Below, in pieces: positions 55,166-62,678 of a stretch of 64,000 nt of DNA. Below the pieces are notes generated by a model. That model searched no databases and was not told the DNA's origin. It saw only the letters and a program-made list of their open reading frames with translations. How positions within the stretch are numbered: the stretch's first letter is position 1; every line of letters begins with the position of its first letter. The position numbers and the translations under genes are program-made. The DNA lies in assembly GCF_008704425.1 (NCBI RefSeq), contig NZ_CP023696.1, forward strand, positions 1,784,501 through 1,848,500, in the 5' to 3' direction. This DNA is from Streptomyces fradiae ATCC 10745 = DSM 40063. GTDB lineage: Bacteria; Actinomycetota; Actinomycetes; Streptomycetales; Streptomycetaceae.

Positions 55166-55512
55166 CGGGCGCCCTCGTACGCGTCCTCGATGGCGGCCTG
55201 GAGCGCGCTCGGGTCCGTGTGCCAGCGGTCGCCCGGACACACCCGCCAGTACGGGCCGGGCCCGGTGACGCGCCGCGACGGCGGAATGGTGATCGGCCGG
55301 TCCAGCAGGGCGGTCCCGGCGACATCCCACGCGGTCCCCGCCGGCACGAAGAAGTGCAGCGCCATGTCTGCGGGGTCGTCGATGACGGCGCCGCAGCGGG
55401 CCCCGAGGATCTGCACCGCCGTCAGTCCGATGCTGCGGGGCACGCGGACGATGCCGGACTCGGCGGGCGCGGTGGCTCGCGCGGGCGGTAAAGGGCGCGT
55501 GCTGGTGCGCAT
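55162..55512 (-). CDS. Hypothetical protein, first gene of coupled unit
   Basis: A 116-residue soluble protein (VQILGARCGAVIDDPADMAL, HFFVPAGTAWDVAGTALLD, GPYWRVCPGDRWHTDPSALQ). Similar proteins are frequent in Streptomyces accessory regions, with unknown function. ATG 55512 has GAGGAG upstream. It heads the unit 55512-54795. Confidence 0.7.
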   Translation of the reverse strand: MRTSTRPLPPARATAPAESGIVRVPRSIGLTAVQILGARCGAVIDDPADMALHFFVPAGTAWDVAGTALLDRPITIPPSRRVTGPGPYWRVCPGDRWHTDPSALQAAIEDAYEGAR

Positions 55513-55698
55513 GGCGGCTCCTCGGGCTGGGCGTCCTGACCACTCACAGACTGGCCGCGACACCCGTGAGGAACGAGGACTTTCAGAGGACACCTTGCGG
55601 GCGAGATGAGGACTTTCGTGCAGCCGCACGGGTGACGGGTAGCCTCCGGGCGGACCTACTGGCGACACTGTCCCCATCGCCCACCGCCGGAGGACCCC

Positions 55699-56916
55699 AT
55701 GGGGAACGCCCGCCTCAAGGCCGCCCGCATCGCGGCCGGTTACCGCTCGCAGCAGGACCTCGCCGACGCCCTGTCCCGGCTCGGCCCGCCCGTCGGCGTC
55801 CGGCAGGTCCGCCGCTGGGAGTCCGACACCCCGCCCCTGCCGCACCCCGACCTCGCGCGGAGCCTCACCGACCTGCTCGGGCAGCCACTCGACGCGCTCG
55901 GCTTCACCGTCCCCGCCGACAGCGCTACTCGCGGTCCGGCCGGTCCGCCGCTCGCGGTGATGCGAGCCGCCGTCCGGACGCAGGCCGCACCGGCGCGGCA
56001 GCCGGCCACCGCGGCGGTCGACTACGCGGCCGTGACGGCCGCTCACCGCCGCCTGTACTGGTCGGTCGCCCCGGCGGTCCTGCACCCGCCGGTCACCGCG
56101 CACGCCACGCTCGGCTGGGCGCTGCTTCCGGAGACGGCCGGCGCCACCCGGCGCGGCCTGGCCCGCGCCCTGGCGGAGACGTGCCTGCTGGCGGGCCGGG
56201 TCGAGTTCTTCGACCTGCGCGAGCCCGACCACGCCGCCGACACCTACGTGCGCGCCCTCCAGGCGGCGGGCGAGGCCGACGACCCGCTGCTGGGGGCCGC
56301 CGTCCTCGCGCACATGGCGTTCATCCCCGGCTGGGCCGGGGACCGGGACGCCGCGGCGGAGCGGATGACCGCCGCGAGGACGTACGCGCGGCGCGGGCCG
56401 GCGTCGGCGGGGCTGCTGGCGTGGCTGGACGCGGTCGAGGCGGAGTGCGAGACGCGGTGCGGGAACACGCGGACGGCGCTGCACCTGATCGGGCATGCCG
56501 AGGACGTCCTTGCCGACGGCGGCGACCACCCGGACCCGGCGTGGCTGGACTGGTTCAGCCCGGTCCGGCTGGCCGCTTTCAAGGGCAACACCCAGCTCAA
56601 GGCGGGCCACCACCCGCAGGCCCGCGCCACGCTCCAGGGCGTCCTCGAGGATCTGCCCGCCGACGCGGACAAGCAGCGCACGGTCGTGCTCGGCGACTTG
56701 GCGGCCGTCGAGGCGGCGGCCGGGCGCCCGGACGAGGCGTGCGCGTACGCGTCGCGGGCGCTCGACCAGCTGGACGTCACCTGGTACGCGATGGGCATGG
56801 AGCGGGTGCGGGAGGTGCGGCGGGCGCTGGCGCCGTGGCAGCACGAGCCGTGCGTGCGGGCGCTGGATGAGCGGCTGTACGGGTGGGGGACGACGCTCAG
56901 CGCCCTCGCGCGTTGA
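55699..56916 (+). CDS. XRE-family regulator with TPR domain
   Basis: Protein of 405 residues. HTH about 1-60 (RLKAARIAAGYRSQQDLADA, VGVRQVRRWESDTPPLPHPD). The rest is helical and TPR-like, with repeated LA/AL units (VEFFDLREPDHAADTYVRAL, AKFNTQLKAGHHPQARATL-type repeats, GRPDEACAYASRALDQL). Such proteins often sense a peptide or small ligand. ATG 55699. Its end overlaps the convergent HAD gene by 20 bp. Confidence 0.85.
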   Translation: MGNARLKAARIAAGYRSQQDLADALSRLGPPVGVRQVRRWESDTPPLPHPDLARSLTDLLGQPLDALGFTVPADSATRGPAGPPLAVMRAAVRTQAAPARQPATAAVDYAAVTAAHRRLYWSVAPAVLHPPVTAHATLGWALLPETAGATRRGLARALAETCLLAGRVEFFDLREPDHAADTYVRALQAAGEADDPLLGAAVLAHMAFIPGWAGDRDAAAERMTAARTYARRGPASAGLLAWLDAVEAECETRCGNTRTALHLIGHAEDVLADGGDHPDPAWLDWFSPVRLAAFKGNTQLKAGHHPQARATLQGVLEDLPADADKQRTVVLGDLAAVEAAAGRPDEACAYASRALDQLDVTWYAMGMERVREVRRALAPWQHEPCVRALDERLYGWGTTLSALAR

Positions 56917-57559
56917 ACCCCTGGATCAGCTGCGGCAGGTCCGTGAGGCTCTCGACCCGGAAGGTCGGGAGCTTCTCGGCTTCCTGGGTGTCCCACTGGA
57001 TCGTCGCCCAGGGGCCGCGGCGGATGAGCGCCGTGTGCATGCCTGCCGCGGCGGCCGGGCGGATGTCGTTGTCGACGCGGTCGCCGACGTACAGGATCTC
57101 GTCGGCCGCGTAGGGGACGGCGTCGGCGACCCGCACGAAGAACTCGGCGGCGGGCTTGCTGGCGCCCCAGTCGTCCGAGGTGCCGATCAGGTCCACGTCG
57201 CCCGTGAACAGCTCCCGCAGGATCGTCCCGGCGCGGACAGTCTGGTTCCCGGCGATCCCCAGCCACAGCCCGTCCGTACGGAGCTGGGCGAGCGCGGGCC
57301 GGACGTCCGGATACAGGTCGTCCTCCCCGAAGTGCTCCGGCTGCCCGGCCTCCGCCCGGTGCTCCCGCTCGGCGTACAGGTCGAACCCGGGCCGGAACTC
57401 CTGGAAGGTCTCGCGGTAGTCGCGGCCCTGCGCGATGACGGCGCCGAACATCGCCGCGAAGGTGTGGCGGGGCACGCCGAGCCAGTCCGCCCACGTGCCG
57501 TACTCGCGGGTCTCGTCTACCAGGCACTCACCAACGTCGAACACCACAGCGTGAATCAT
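56897..57559 (-). CDS. HAD-family hydrolase
   Basis: Protein of 220 residues, HAD-IA-like. Motif I is VVFDVGECLVDETREYG: nucleophile Asp followed by Gly where most HAD phosphatases have the second Asp, as in the DxG subgroup. Motif II lies at GIAGNQTV, the Lys at GASKPAAEFF and motif IV at ILYVGDRVDNDIRPA. The cap is at about 20-90. Probably a phosphatase; the missing Asp may change the reaction. ATG 57559. Confidence 0.85.
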   Translation of the reverse strand: MIHAVVFDVGECLVDETREYGTWADWLGVPRHTFAAMFGAVIAQGRDYRETFQEFRPGFDLYAEREHRAEAGQPEHFGEDDLYPDVRPALAQLRTDGLWLGIAGNQTVRAGTILRELFTGDVDLIGTSDDWGASKPAAEFFVRVADAVPYAADEILYVGDRVDNDIRPAAAAGMHTALIRRGPWATIQWDTQEAEKLPTFRVESLTDLPQLIQGFNARGR

Positions 57560-57641
57560 GTCGGCCAGCGTAGACGCCCCGGGAGCTTCGGAGTTGAGCC
57601 GGTGGGGTATGGCATCGCCACCGACCACGAAGGGGGACATC

Positions 57642-57785
57642 GTGAACTGTCAGCGGTGTGGGGCGCCCGCGTTACAGCAGGGCGCCGGGTGGGTGTGCAG
57701 CCAGCTGTGCGGCTGGTCGTCGACCGCGCCCCCGCCGGCCGGGCTACGCTCGATCCAGCCCGCCGAGGAGGGACCGGACCGATGA
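57642..57785 (+). CDS. Small zinc-ribbon protein
   Basis: A 47-residue protein starting NCQRCGAPALQQGAGWVCSQ; CxxC and a later CxxxC can hold zinc. GTG 57642 follows AGGGGGAC at 5 nt; an upstream ATG (57609) is less likely. Its stop overlaps the next ATG (57782). Confidence 0.68.
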   Translation: MNCQRCGAPALQQGAGWVCSQLCGWSSTAPPPAGLRSIQPAEEGPDR

Positions 57786-57973
57786 CCACGCCTGCGCGTA
57801 TCCCCGAGATCACGACGACGATGTGCCGCGGCTGCGGGTCACAGGTGTCCGGGCTGAACGGCCGGTACGCGTGCGGGGTGTGCGGCTGGGTGAACAACTG
57901 GGCGGAGGGTCACACGGCGCTGCCGACCGCGGAGGAGGATCCGGACTGGCCGGGCCCCGACGCGGCGGCCTGA
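57782..57973 (+). CDS. Small zinc-ribbon protein
   Basis: A 63-residue protein with MCRGCGSQ and YACGVCGWVNNWA, a four-Cys zinc ribbon, and an acidic tail. ATGA overlap with the preceding small zinc protein; both may be one unit. A strong terminator follows 17 bp after the stop. Confidence 0.72.
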   Translation: MTTPARIPEITTTMCRGCGSQVSGLNGRYACGVCGWVNNWAEGHTALPTAEEDPDWPGPDAAA

Positions 57974-57990
57974 CCCCGGGCATGACGAAA

Positions 57991-58027
57991 GCGCCCCCTG
58001 CCGGCCCGAAGGCCAGGCAGGGGGCGC
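57991..58027. terminator. Bidirectional terminator
   Basis: GCGCCCCCTGCC (57991-58002) and GGCAGGGGGCGC (58016-58027), a perfect 12-bp stem with a 13-nt loop between convergent genes. Confidence 0.88.
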
Positions 58028-58039
58028 GGTGCGTGGGTG

Positions 58040-58603
58040 CTAGTCCGCGTCGATGGACCTCGTGTCGGTCGGGTCGTCCAGGGCGGCGCGAGCCCGCACG
58101 CTCTCGCCGTCGACGGGGAGCAGGCACGTGAGCGCGTCCAGCACGGCGTCAAGCTGCTCGGCGGCCGTCGCGCGGGCCCATGCTCGGGCGGTCTCGGTCC
58201 GGGTCATCTCCGGGTCCGTCGCGTCCGCCTGCACGTAGGCGTCGTTCGCTTCCTGCTGGGGCAGCGTGTCCCGGAGCGCGCTGATCATCGTGCGCATCTC
58301 GTAGAGGGTGCCCGCGTAGCGCTCCGCCGCGATGTTCCGTTCCTCTCGGGATGCCTCCGGGGTCAGGGCCCACTCCCGCAGGTCCGCGTGGCTGTCGATG
58401 GCGCGCAGGGCGTCGGTGAGGGGGAGGCTCTCCGAGTCGGTGAGCGGGCAGGAGAGGCCATGCTGGGCGGCGGCGCGCAGCCATCGGGCGCGGTCGATGC
58501 CGTGGCGGGCGGCCTCGCTGTTGATGCGGGTCAGGGTGTCGGCGGGGACACGGGTTTCGATCTTCGGGCCGATCGAGGGGCGGCCGCCGGCGGGTGTGGT
58601 CAT
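58040..58603 (-). CDS. Hypothetical protein with possible ribbon-helix-helix N-terminus
   Basis: A 187-residue protein. Residues 8-50 (GPKIETRVPADTLTRINSEA, RHGIDRARWLRAAAQHGL) fit a ribbon-helix-helix DNA-binding pattern; the rest is an acidic helical domain (YAGTLYEMRTMISALRDTLP). Possibly plasmid or phage control. ATG 58603 has CAGGAG upstream. It lies 22 bp after the stop of the 59063 gene and is probably co-transcribed with it. Confidence 0.68.
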   Translation of the reverse strand: MTTPAGGRPSIGPKIETRVPADTLTRINSEAARHGIDRARWLRAAAQHGLSCPLTDSESLPLTDALRAIDSHADLREWALTPEASREERNIAAERYAGTLYEMRTMISALRDTLPQQEANDAYVQADATDPEMTRTETARAWARATAAEQLDAVLDALTCLLPVDGESVRARAALDDPTDTRSIDAD

Positions 58604-58625
58604 GAAGGTCTCCTGGGTGGGGTGG

Positions 58626-59063
58626 TCAGCGGGCGTCGAGGGTCGCGCGGATGCGGGCGCCGCGCGCGGACAGGACGTAGTAGTGGCGGCCGTTGATCTC
58701 GACGGTGTCGAGGAGGCCCTTGCTCCGCCAGACGTTCACGCCGAGGAACGTGGAGGGCCAGCGGTAGGTGCCGATCGGGAAGGCGAGGACGTAGCGGTCG
58801 GCGAGGGCCGCCCTGTCGGCGCGGCGGGGGGTGTAGCCGAGGCGGGCGCGGCGGATGCTGCGGAGGATCGTGGGGTTCAGGTCGCTGGTGTCGGCGGGCT
58901 CGGGCATGCGGCGGGCGCCGATCTCGATCCGGCGGGCGAGAGAGGCGGCGTCGATGATCCAGCGGCCGGCGGCCTTGACGGCGGCGATGACGCCGCGGCG
59001 GCACCAGGTGCGGATGGTGGCGACGGTGACGCGGGCCTGCGCGGCTGCTGCGGTGGTGTTCAT
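58626..59063 (-). CDS. Helix-turn-helix DNA-binding protein
   Basis: A 145-residue protein. Residues 3-45 are a MerR/excisionase-like HTH (AAQARVTVATIRTWCRRGVI, AAVKAAGRWIIDAASLARRI). The C-terminal part (YVLAFPIGTYRWPSTFLGVN, VEINGRHYYVLSARGARIR) is unassigned. ATG 59063 follows GGGAGGGGG. Its promoter region has two near-identical 17-bp repeats, so the protein is a good candidate for the factor that binds there. It may be an excisionase-like or phage control protein. Confidence 0.75.
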   Translation of the reverse strand: MNTTAAAAQARVTVATIRTWCRRGVIAAVKAAGRWIIDAASLARRIEIGARRMPEPADTSDLNPTILRSIRRARLGYTPRRADRAALADRYVLAFPIGTYRWPSTFLGVNVWRSKGLLDTVEINGRHYYVLSARGARIRATLDAR

Positions 59064-59083
59064 CGTTCCCCCTCCCTGCGGAC

Positions 59084-59129
59084 TTTCCGCATGCGTTAAC
59101 TCTAGCGGAGGGTTTCCGCATGCGTCAAC
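59084..59129 (-). promoter_or_regulatory. Promoter flanked by paired operator repeats
   Basis: On the minus strand TTGACG (59128-59123) and TAGAGT (59104-59099) with an 18-nt spacer form a near-consensus Streptomyces housekeeping promoter. TTTCCGCATGCGTTAAC (59084-59100) and TTTCCGCATGCGTCAAC (59113-59129) differ at one base; one covers the -35, the other overlaps the end of the -10 and the likely start point. Each holds the palindrome CGCATGCG. This is the layout of a repressed promoter. Confidence 0.8.
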
Positions 59130-59153
59130 TGGGTGGTGCGGGAAAGACGAAAC

Positions 59154-59189
59154 CGCCCCCTGCCCTCCCCGAAGGGAGAGCAGGGGGCG
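59154..59189. terminator. Terminator after the lysis module
   Basis: CGCCCCCTGC (59154-59163) pairs with GCAGGGGGCG (59180-59189); the loop can form a second small stem, CTCCC/GGGAG. It follows the 59198 gene on the minus strand and isolates it from the promoter at 59129. Confidence 0.85.
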
Positions 59190-59197
59190 TCGTCGTC

Positions 59198-59341
59198 TCA
59201 GGACACGTCCGGGTCCACCGGCGGCAGCGGCGCGGGCTCCGGCGGCGGCTCCACCCACCCCAACTCCACCAACGTCCCCACGTCCGCCGCACCCTCATCA
59301 CGCCGCGGCACCACCGGCCGCGGCTCCGGCACCTCCACCAT
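59198..59341 (-). CDS. Small Pro/Glu-rich phage protein
   Basis: A 47-residue acidic protein (MVEVPEPRPVVPRRDEGAAD, LVELGWVEPPPEPAPLPPVD). ATG 59341 shares one base with the stop of the upstream gene (TGATG). Last gene of the minus-strand phage operon before its terminator. Function unknown. Confidence 0.62.
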   Translation of the reverse strand: MVEVPEPRPVVPRRDEGAADVGTLVELGWVEPPPEPAPLPPVDPDVS

Positions 59342-59667
59342 CACACCGCCTCCCGATCCCGCCGCTCATGCTGCGCCCGCAGCACCATCCGCGTCCGCTG
59401 CACCATCAGCCCAGCGATCGCCACCACCACCGCCGTCCGCACACACCGCAGCACCGCCGCCGGACAGCCCTGCGGCCACACGTTGATCGCCACCGTGTAC
59501 CCGAACAGCAGCGTCAACGTCACGCCGACGGCCATGAGGTGCCGGCCCGTCGCCGACCGCCACCACGCGGCCCGCACGTGGTACACCACCACGAACCCGG
59601 CACACACGATCGCCGCCATCGCGGACGCGGCCACGTTCAGCCACATGTCGATGCCCCACTCCCTCAC
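59341..59667 (-). CDS. Small phage membrane protein
   Basis: A 108-residue protein with three hydrophobic stretches (WLNVAASAMAAIVCAGFVVV, LMAVGVTLTLLFGYTVAI, AVVVAIAGLMV). Placed after the holin, it may be a second lysis or superinfection factor. GTG 59667 overlaps the previous stop (GTGA). Confidence 0.7.
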   Translation of the reverse strand: MREWGIDMWLNVAASAMAAIVCAGFVVVYHVRAAWWRSATGRHLMAVGVTLTLLFGYTVAINVWPQGCPAAVLRCVRTAVVVAIAGLMVQRTRMVLRAQHERRDREAV

Positions 59668-59879
59668 TGCGCCCCTCCCTCCAGCGCGTGGCGGATGCGC
59701 TCGGCGAAATGGTTCTCCTGCCGCTCCGCCCGCAGCCGCTCCACAGCCGCCCGCACAGCGGGCCGACGTGCCTCCGCCGCCTCGCGCGCCTCCCGCGCCC
59801 GGTCCAGCGCGCCCTCCGCCGCGCGCTGCCCCGGCGTCGGCTCACCGCGGCGGACCAGCCGCCTGATCCACCCGACCAT
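59664..59879 (-). CDS. Small basic helical phage protein
   Basis: A 71-residue, strongly charged, helical protein (GALDRAREAREAAEARRPAV, RAAVERLRAERQENHFAERI), with a basic N-terminus. Similar small proteins follow the lysis genes in many actinophages. ATG 59879 lies inside the end of the preceding gene (38-bp overlap). Confidence 0.7.
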   Translation of the reverse strand: MVGWIRRLVRRGEPTPGQRAAEGALDRAREAREAAEARRPAVRAAVERLRAERQENHFAERIRHALEGGAQ

Positions 59880-60159
59880 CCGGCGTCACCTCCCCCCGAC
59901 CCTTGGGGCGGGGCAGGCTGTTGAGCAGCTGGTTCCCGAGGCGGGCCATCTCCAGCAGCTCCTCCACCTGCTCCCGCTCGGCCTGCCGGGCCCGCTCCGA
60001 CTCCGTATGCGCGGCCCGCCACATGTCCCGCTCGTCCCGCATGTCGGTCAGCGTCGAGCGGGGCACGAGACGGCCGGTCAGCACCAGCAGCACCACCAGC
60101 GTGAGAACCGCGGTCGGGCCCGCCTCGGCCACGGAGAGGCCGAACACCTCAGCACCCAT
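59842..60159 (-). CDS. Small phage membrane protein with coiled coil
   Basis: A 105-residue protein: one N-terminal membrane helix (AGPTAVLTLVVLLVLTGRLV) and then a coiled coil (DMRDERDMWRAAHTESERAR, QAEREQVEELLEMARLGNQL). The layout resembles spanin- or holin-associated proteins. ATG 60159, 38 bp after the holin stop. Confidence 0.72.
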   Translation of the reverse strand: MGAEVFGLSVAEAGPTAVLTLVVLLVLTGRLVPRSTLTDMRDERDMWRAAHTESERARQAEREQVEELLEMARLGNQLLNSLPRPKGRGEVTPDGRVDQAAGPPR

Positions 60160-60197
60160 CGGCCCGGCCTCCCCTCGTCGTGCGTACGGTCACAGGG

Positions 60198-60449
60198 TCA
60201 GGCCACCGGCCCCGCCGTGCCGCGCCGCGTGGGCGCCTCCGTGACGCCGGGCCCGGCCGGGCCGACACCGGACGTGACGATCGCGGTGAGCAGCGCGAGG
60301 ACCGCGGCGAGCGCGCCGACCGAGGCCGCCTCGCCCCAGTCGACATCGAGGATGCCGAGCCCGTCGGCGCCGACAGCGGCGAGGACGGCCTGCGCGAACG
60401 TGCGCACCATCCGCTCCAGGGTCGCCTTCCAGAACGCTGAGGTGGTCAT
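60198..60449 (-). CDS. Phage holin, r1t-type
   Basis: An 83-residue protein with the r1t holin pattern: WKATLERMVRTFAQAVLAAV, DWGEAASVGALAAVLALLTA and IVTSGVGPAGPG. Two membrane segments. It should make the membrane hole that lets the endolysin reach the wall. It lies 28 bp after the endolysin stop. ATG 60449. Confidence 0.88.
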   Translation of the reverse strand: MTTSAFWKATLERMVRTFAQAVLAAVGADGLGILDVDWGEAASVGALAAVLALLTAIVTSGVGPAGPGVTEAPTRRGTAGPVA

Positions 60450-60477
60450 GTGGGTCTCCGATCTGAGGGGTCTGCTG

Positions 60478-61335
60478 TTACTCGGCGAGGCGCGCGGCGA
60501 GCTTCTCCGCCACCAGCTCCGCGATCCGGTCAGCGAGCGCCGGGGCCGCGGCGAGCCGGTCCGCGATCGCCGCGACGTGCGCGTCGGTCAGCTCCGGCGC
60601 GCCCACCTCGGCCACCCGCGCGCCCAGCTCGCCGAGCCCGGCCACCGCCGCGGCGCCGTTCACCGCCGAGGTCTTGCTGTGGTTGGCGGCGTCCGCGACG
60701 AACTGCCGCATGTCCCGCCCGTCCAACGCCTGGTTCCGCCAGGCCCACACGGCGTGCGCGACCTTCTGCACGTCCTCGCTGGTCAAGGGCATGTCGTCCT
60801 CCTTGCCGCCGGCCGCCCGGCGCTGAATCTCGGGGAACAGCTCCTGCCGGAACTGGGTGATACGGGCCGCGCCGGGGCAGGCCGTGCCGCCCACCGACCA
60901 CGCCGCGTGCAGCGAGTGGTAGCCGAACCCCGGATCAGCCGCAGACCGGCAGATCCTGAGCGGGATGCCGTGCCGCTGATGCAGCCACACCCCCAACCTG
61001 ACCAGCTGCTCCAGCTGCGCGTCGGTCCAGGGGTCGGAGTGCTTCAGGTTCGATGCGGTCTCGATGGACACCGCGCCGGTTCCGTCCGGGCGCCGGTTCG
61101 CGCCGGCGTTGGCGTCGGCGCGGGTCTCGGTGCCGATGTACTGGGCGAGGTCACCCTCGAAGCCCAGCCCGAAGTGCGATTCGAGGTTGGAGCTGTCCCG
61201 CCAGAACTCGTACGTGCGCCGCGCCGTCCACGGCGCCGCCAGGCTGTGCACGATGAACTGCGTCGGCCGGATCGCCGCCTGCGCGTCCGACTCCGGCTGC
61301 AACTCCATGCGGGTGGCGCCCGGGTACCAGGCCAT
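60478..61335 (-). CDS. Phage endolysin, N-acetylmuramoyl-L-alanine amidase (Amidase_2)
   Basis: Protein of 285 residues. Amidase_2 domain about 15-175 with RPTQFIVHSLAAPWTARRTY (zinc His), NLESHFGLGFEGDLAQYIGT and YHSLHAAWSVGGTACPGAAR (zinc His, Cys). The C-terminal 100 residues are helical (VQKVAHAVWAWRNQALDGRD, AAIADRLAAAPALADRIAEL), probably for oligomers or wall binding. No signal, so export depends on the holin. Its N-terminal half is nearly the same as the 50328 protein. ATG 61335 has GGAGGG upstream. Confidence 0.92.
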   Translation of the reverse strand: MAWYPGATRMELQPESDAQAAIRPTQFIVHSLAAPWTARRTYEFWRDSSNLESHFGLGFEGDLAQYIGTETRADANAGANRRPDGTGAVSIETASNLKHSDPWTDAQLEQLVRLGVWLHQRHGIPLRICRSAADPGFGYHSLHAAWSVGGTACPGAARITQFRQELFPEIQRRAAGGKEDDMPLTSEDVQKVAHAVWAWRNQALDGRDMRQFVADAANHSKTSAVNGAAAVAGLGELGARVAEVGAPELTDAHVAAIADRLAAAPALADRIAELVAEKLAARLAE

Positions 61336-61349
61336 GGGGAGCCCTCCGA

Positions 61350-62090
61350 TCAGGGGTTCTTCACGATGACGTTGGCGGCCCCGGACTCCGCCCAGTCGAG
61401 CTCGGCCGGCACCGAGTGGCGGCCGATCGCGTACGACTCCGGCGGCGCCCACGCCCCGTACGCCCGGCACGCCGACCGGGCCATGTGCCGCGCCTGCGCC
61501 GCATACGTGCTGGGCACCGCGTACTCCACCGCCCCGGGCACCTTGCCGATCTGCGAGCGGCGCACCACCCACCGGCCATCCGTGATCGTCCCCGCCACGA
61601 CCAGATTCCGCAGCGCCTGGCCCAGCGCCGCGTGCGTCGGGTCCGGGTCCGTCCAGTGCGTCGTGTAGTGCCCGGCGCCCGGATACTGGGCCTCGTACTG
61701 GAGGATCAGCCGCTCCGCCTCCGCGACGGTGATCGTGGAGGATCGTTCCGGCACCCGCAGATGCACCCGGCCCGCCGGCACCCCGAGCTGAGCGGCCGCC
61801 CGCAGCAGCTCCCGGTCGCGCGCCTCCGCGAACGCCTTGTAGTCGAGGGGCGCCGCTATGCCCTCCCGCTGCGGGTAGTGGTAGCCGCCCCACCAGCCGT
61901 TCGGCTCCGTCCCGTTCAGGGCGTGCCGGATCGCGCTGGTGGACCCGTCGGAGCCCAGCACGATGTGCACCTCCCGGCCGACCAGCGCGTGGTGCGCGAT
62001 GACCTGCCCGGCCCACAGGGACTCGTCGTCCTGGTGGCCGGTGTAGAAGAAGAACGCCCGGCCGGTGGCCAGGGGTACGGGGTCAGACAA
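61350..62090 (-). CDS. PIG-L/LmbE-family deacetylase within the phage lysis module
   Basis: Protein of 246 residues. The family's zinc motif is GHQDDESLWAGQVI (about 18-31; HPDDE is usual, here HQDDE), followed by VHIVLGSDGSTSAIRHAL and, later, HYTTHWTDPDPTHAALGQAL with the third zinc His region. PIG-L enzymes remove N-acetyl groups from GlcNAc-containing glycans or thiols. Between tail genes and endolysin it may act on host wall or surface glycans. The start TTG 62090 has CTGGAG at 5 nt; no ATG or GTG fits better. Confidence 0.87.
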   Translation of the reverse strand: MSDPVPLATGRAFFFYTGHQDDESLWAGQVIAHHALVGREVHIVLGSDGSTSAIRHALNGTEPNGWWGGYHYPQREGIAAPLDYKAFAEARDRELLRAAAQLGVPAGRVHLRVPERSSTITVAEAERLILQYEAQYPGAGHYTTHWTDPDPTHAALGQALRNLVVAGTITDGRWVVRRSQIGKVPGAVEYAVPSTYAAQARHMARSACRAYGAWAPPESYAIGRHSVPAELDWAESGAANVIVKNP

Positions 62091-62113
62091 GGGTGCTCCA
62101 GGGCATAGAGAAA

Positions 62114-62136
62114 GCCCCGGCCGGTCGGCGCGGGGC
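62114..62136. terminator. Hairpin between tail gene and PIG-L gene
   Basis: GCCCCGGCC (62114-62122) and GGCGCGGGGC (62127-62136) form an imperfect stem with AAA on the outer left. It could end transcription from the tail genes or tune the lysis module. Confidence 0.5.
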
Positions 62137-62154
62137 GGGCAGGAAGAGGGGGGG

Positions 62155-62661
62155 TCAGGCGGCGACGGCGAAGTACCAGAGAGGCACCGCCGACCAGTTC
62201 GCGGTGGCGCCGTCCACGGACGACTGCACGAGCACGGAGAACCCGGTCGGGCTCGCGCTCGGCACGCGCGGTATCCACCGGCTACTCGCCCCGCTGGACG
62301 TGGCCAAGTTCACGAACACGTACGGCGTCGAGGACATCGCGGACGAGAACGTCACGTTCGCGGTGTACTGGTCCAGGCCGGACCCCGACACGGTGAACGC
62401 CCCGAACCGAAACTCCGGCACCACCGCCACCCACTGCGACGTCGTGCCGTTGTACCGGTACAGGCGCTTGTTGTCCGCCAGCGTCGAGAACATGCCGTCC
62501 ACAGGACTGGGGACGGCCGCCGCCCGCGCGGACGCGGACGCGAACCGCAGCACCCCATGGCTGATCGACTGCTCGATCGCCGTGGACAGCGCCTCGACGT
62601 CCGGGACGTCGAGGAGGTTGGGCAGGTCGATGGACTGCCCGTAGACATCGGATCGGGGCAC
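62155..62661 (-). CDS. Phage minor tail / receptor-binding-like protein
   Basis: A 168-residue protein. N-terminal helix (LPNLLDVPDVEALSTAIEQS), then a beta-rich part with MFSTLADNKRLYRYNGTTSQ and WVAVVPEFRFGAFTVSGSGL, and a jelly-roll-like end (VLVQSSVDGATANWSAVPLW). Short tail-tip proteins before lysis genes look like this. GTG 62661. Specific role unknown. Confidence 0.72.
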   Translation of the reverse strand: MPRSDVYGQSIDLPNLLDVPDVEALSTAIEQSISHGVLRFASASARAAAVPSPVDGMFSTLADNKRLYRYNGTTSQWVAVVPEFRFGAFTVSGSGLDQYTANVTFSSAMSSTPYVFVNLATSSGASSRWIPRVPSASPTGFSVLVQSSVDGATANWSAVPLWYFAVAA

Positions 62662-62678
62662 GGGCCCTCCACAAGGGG

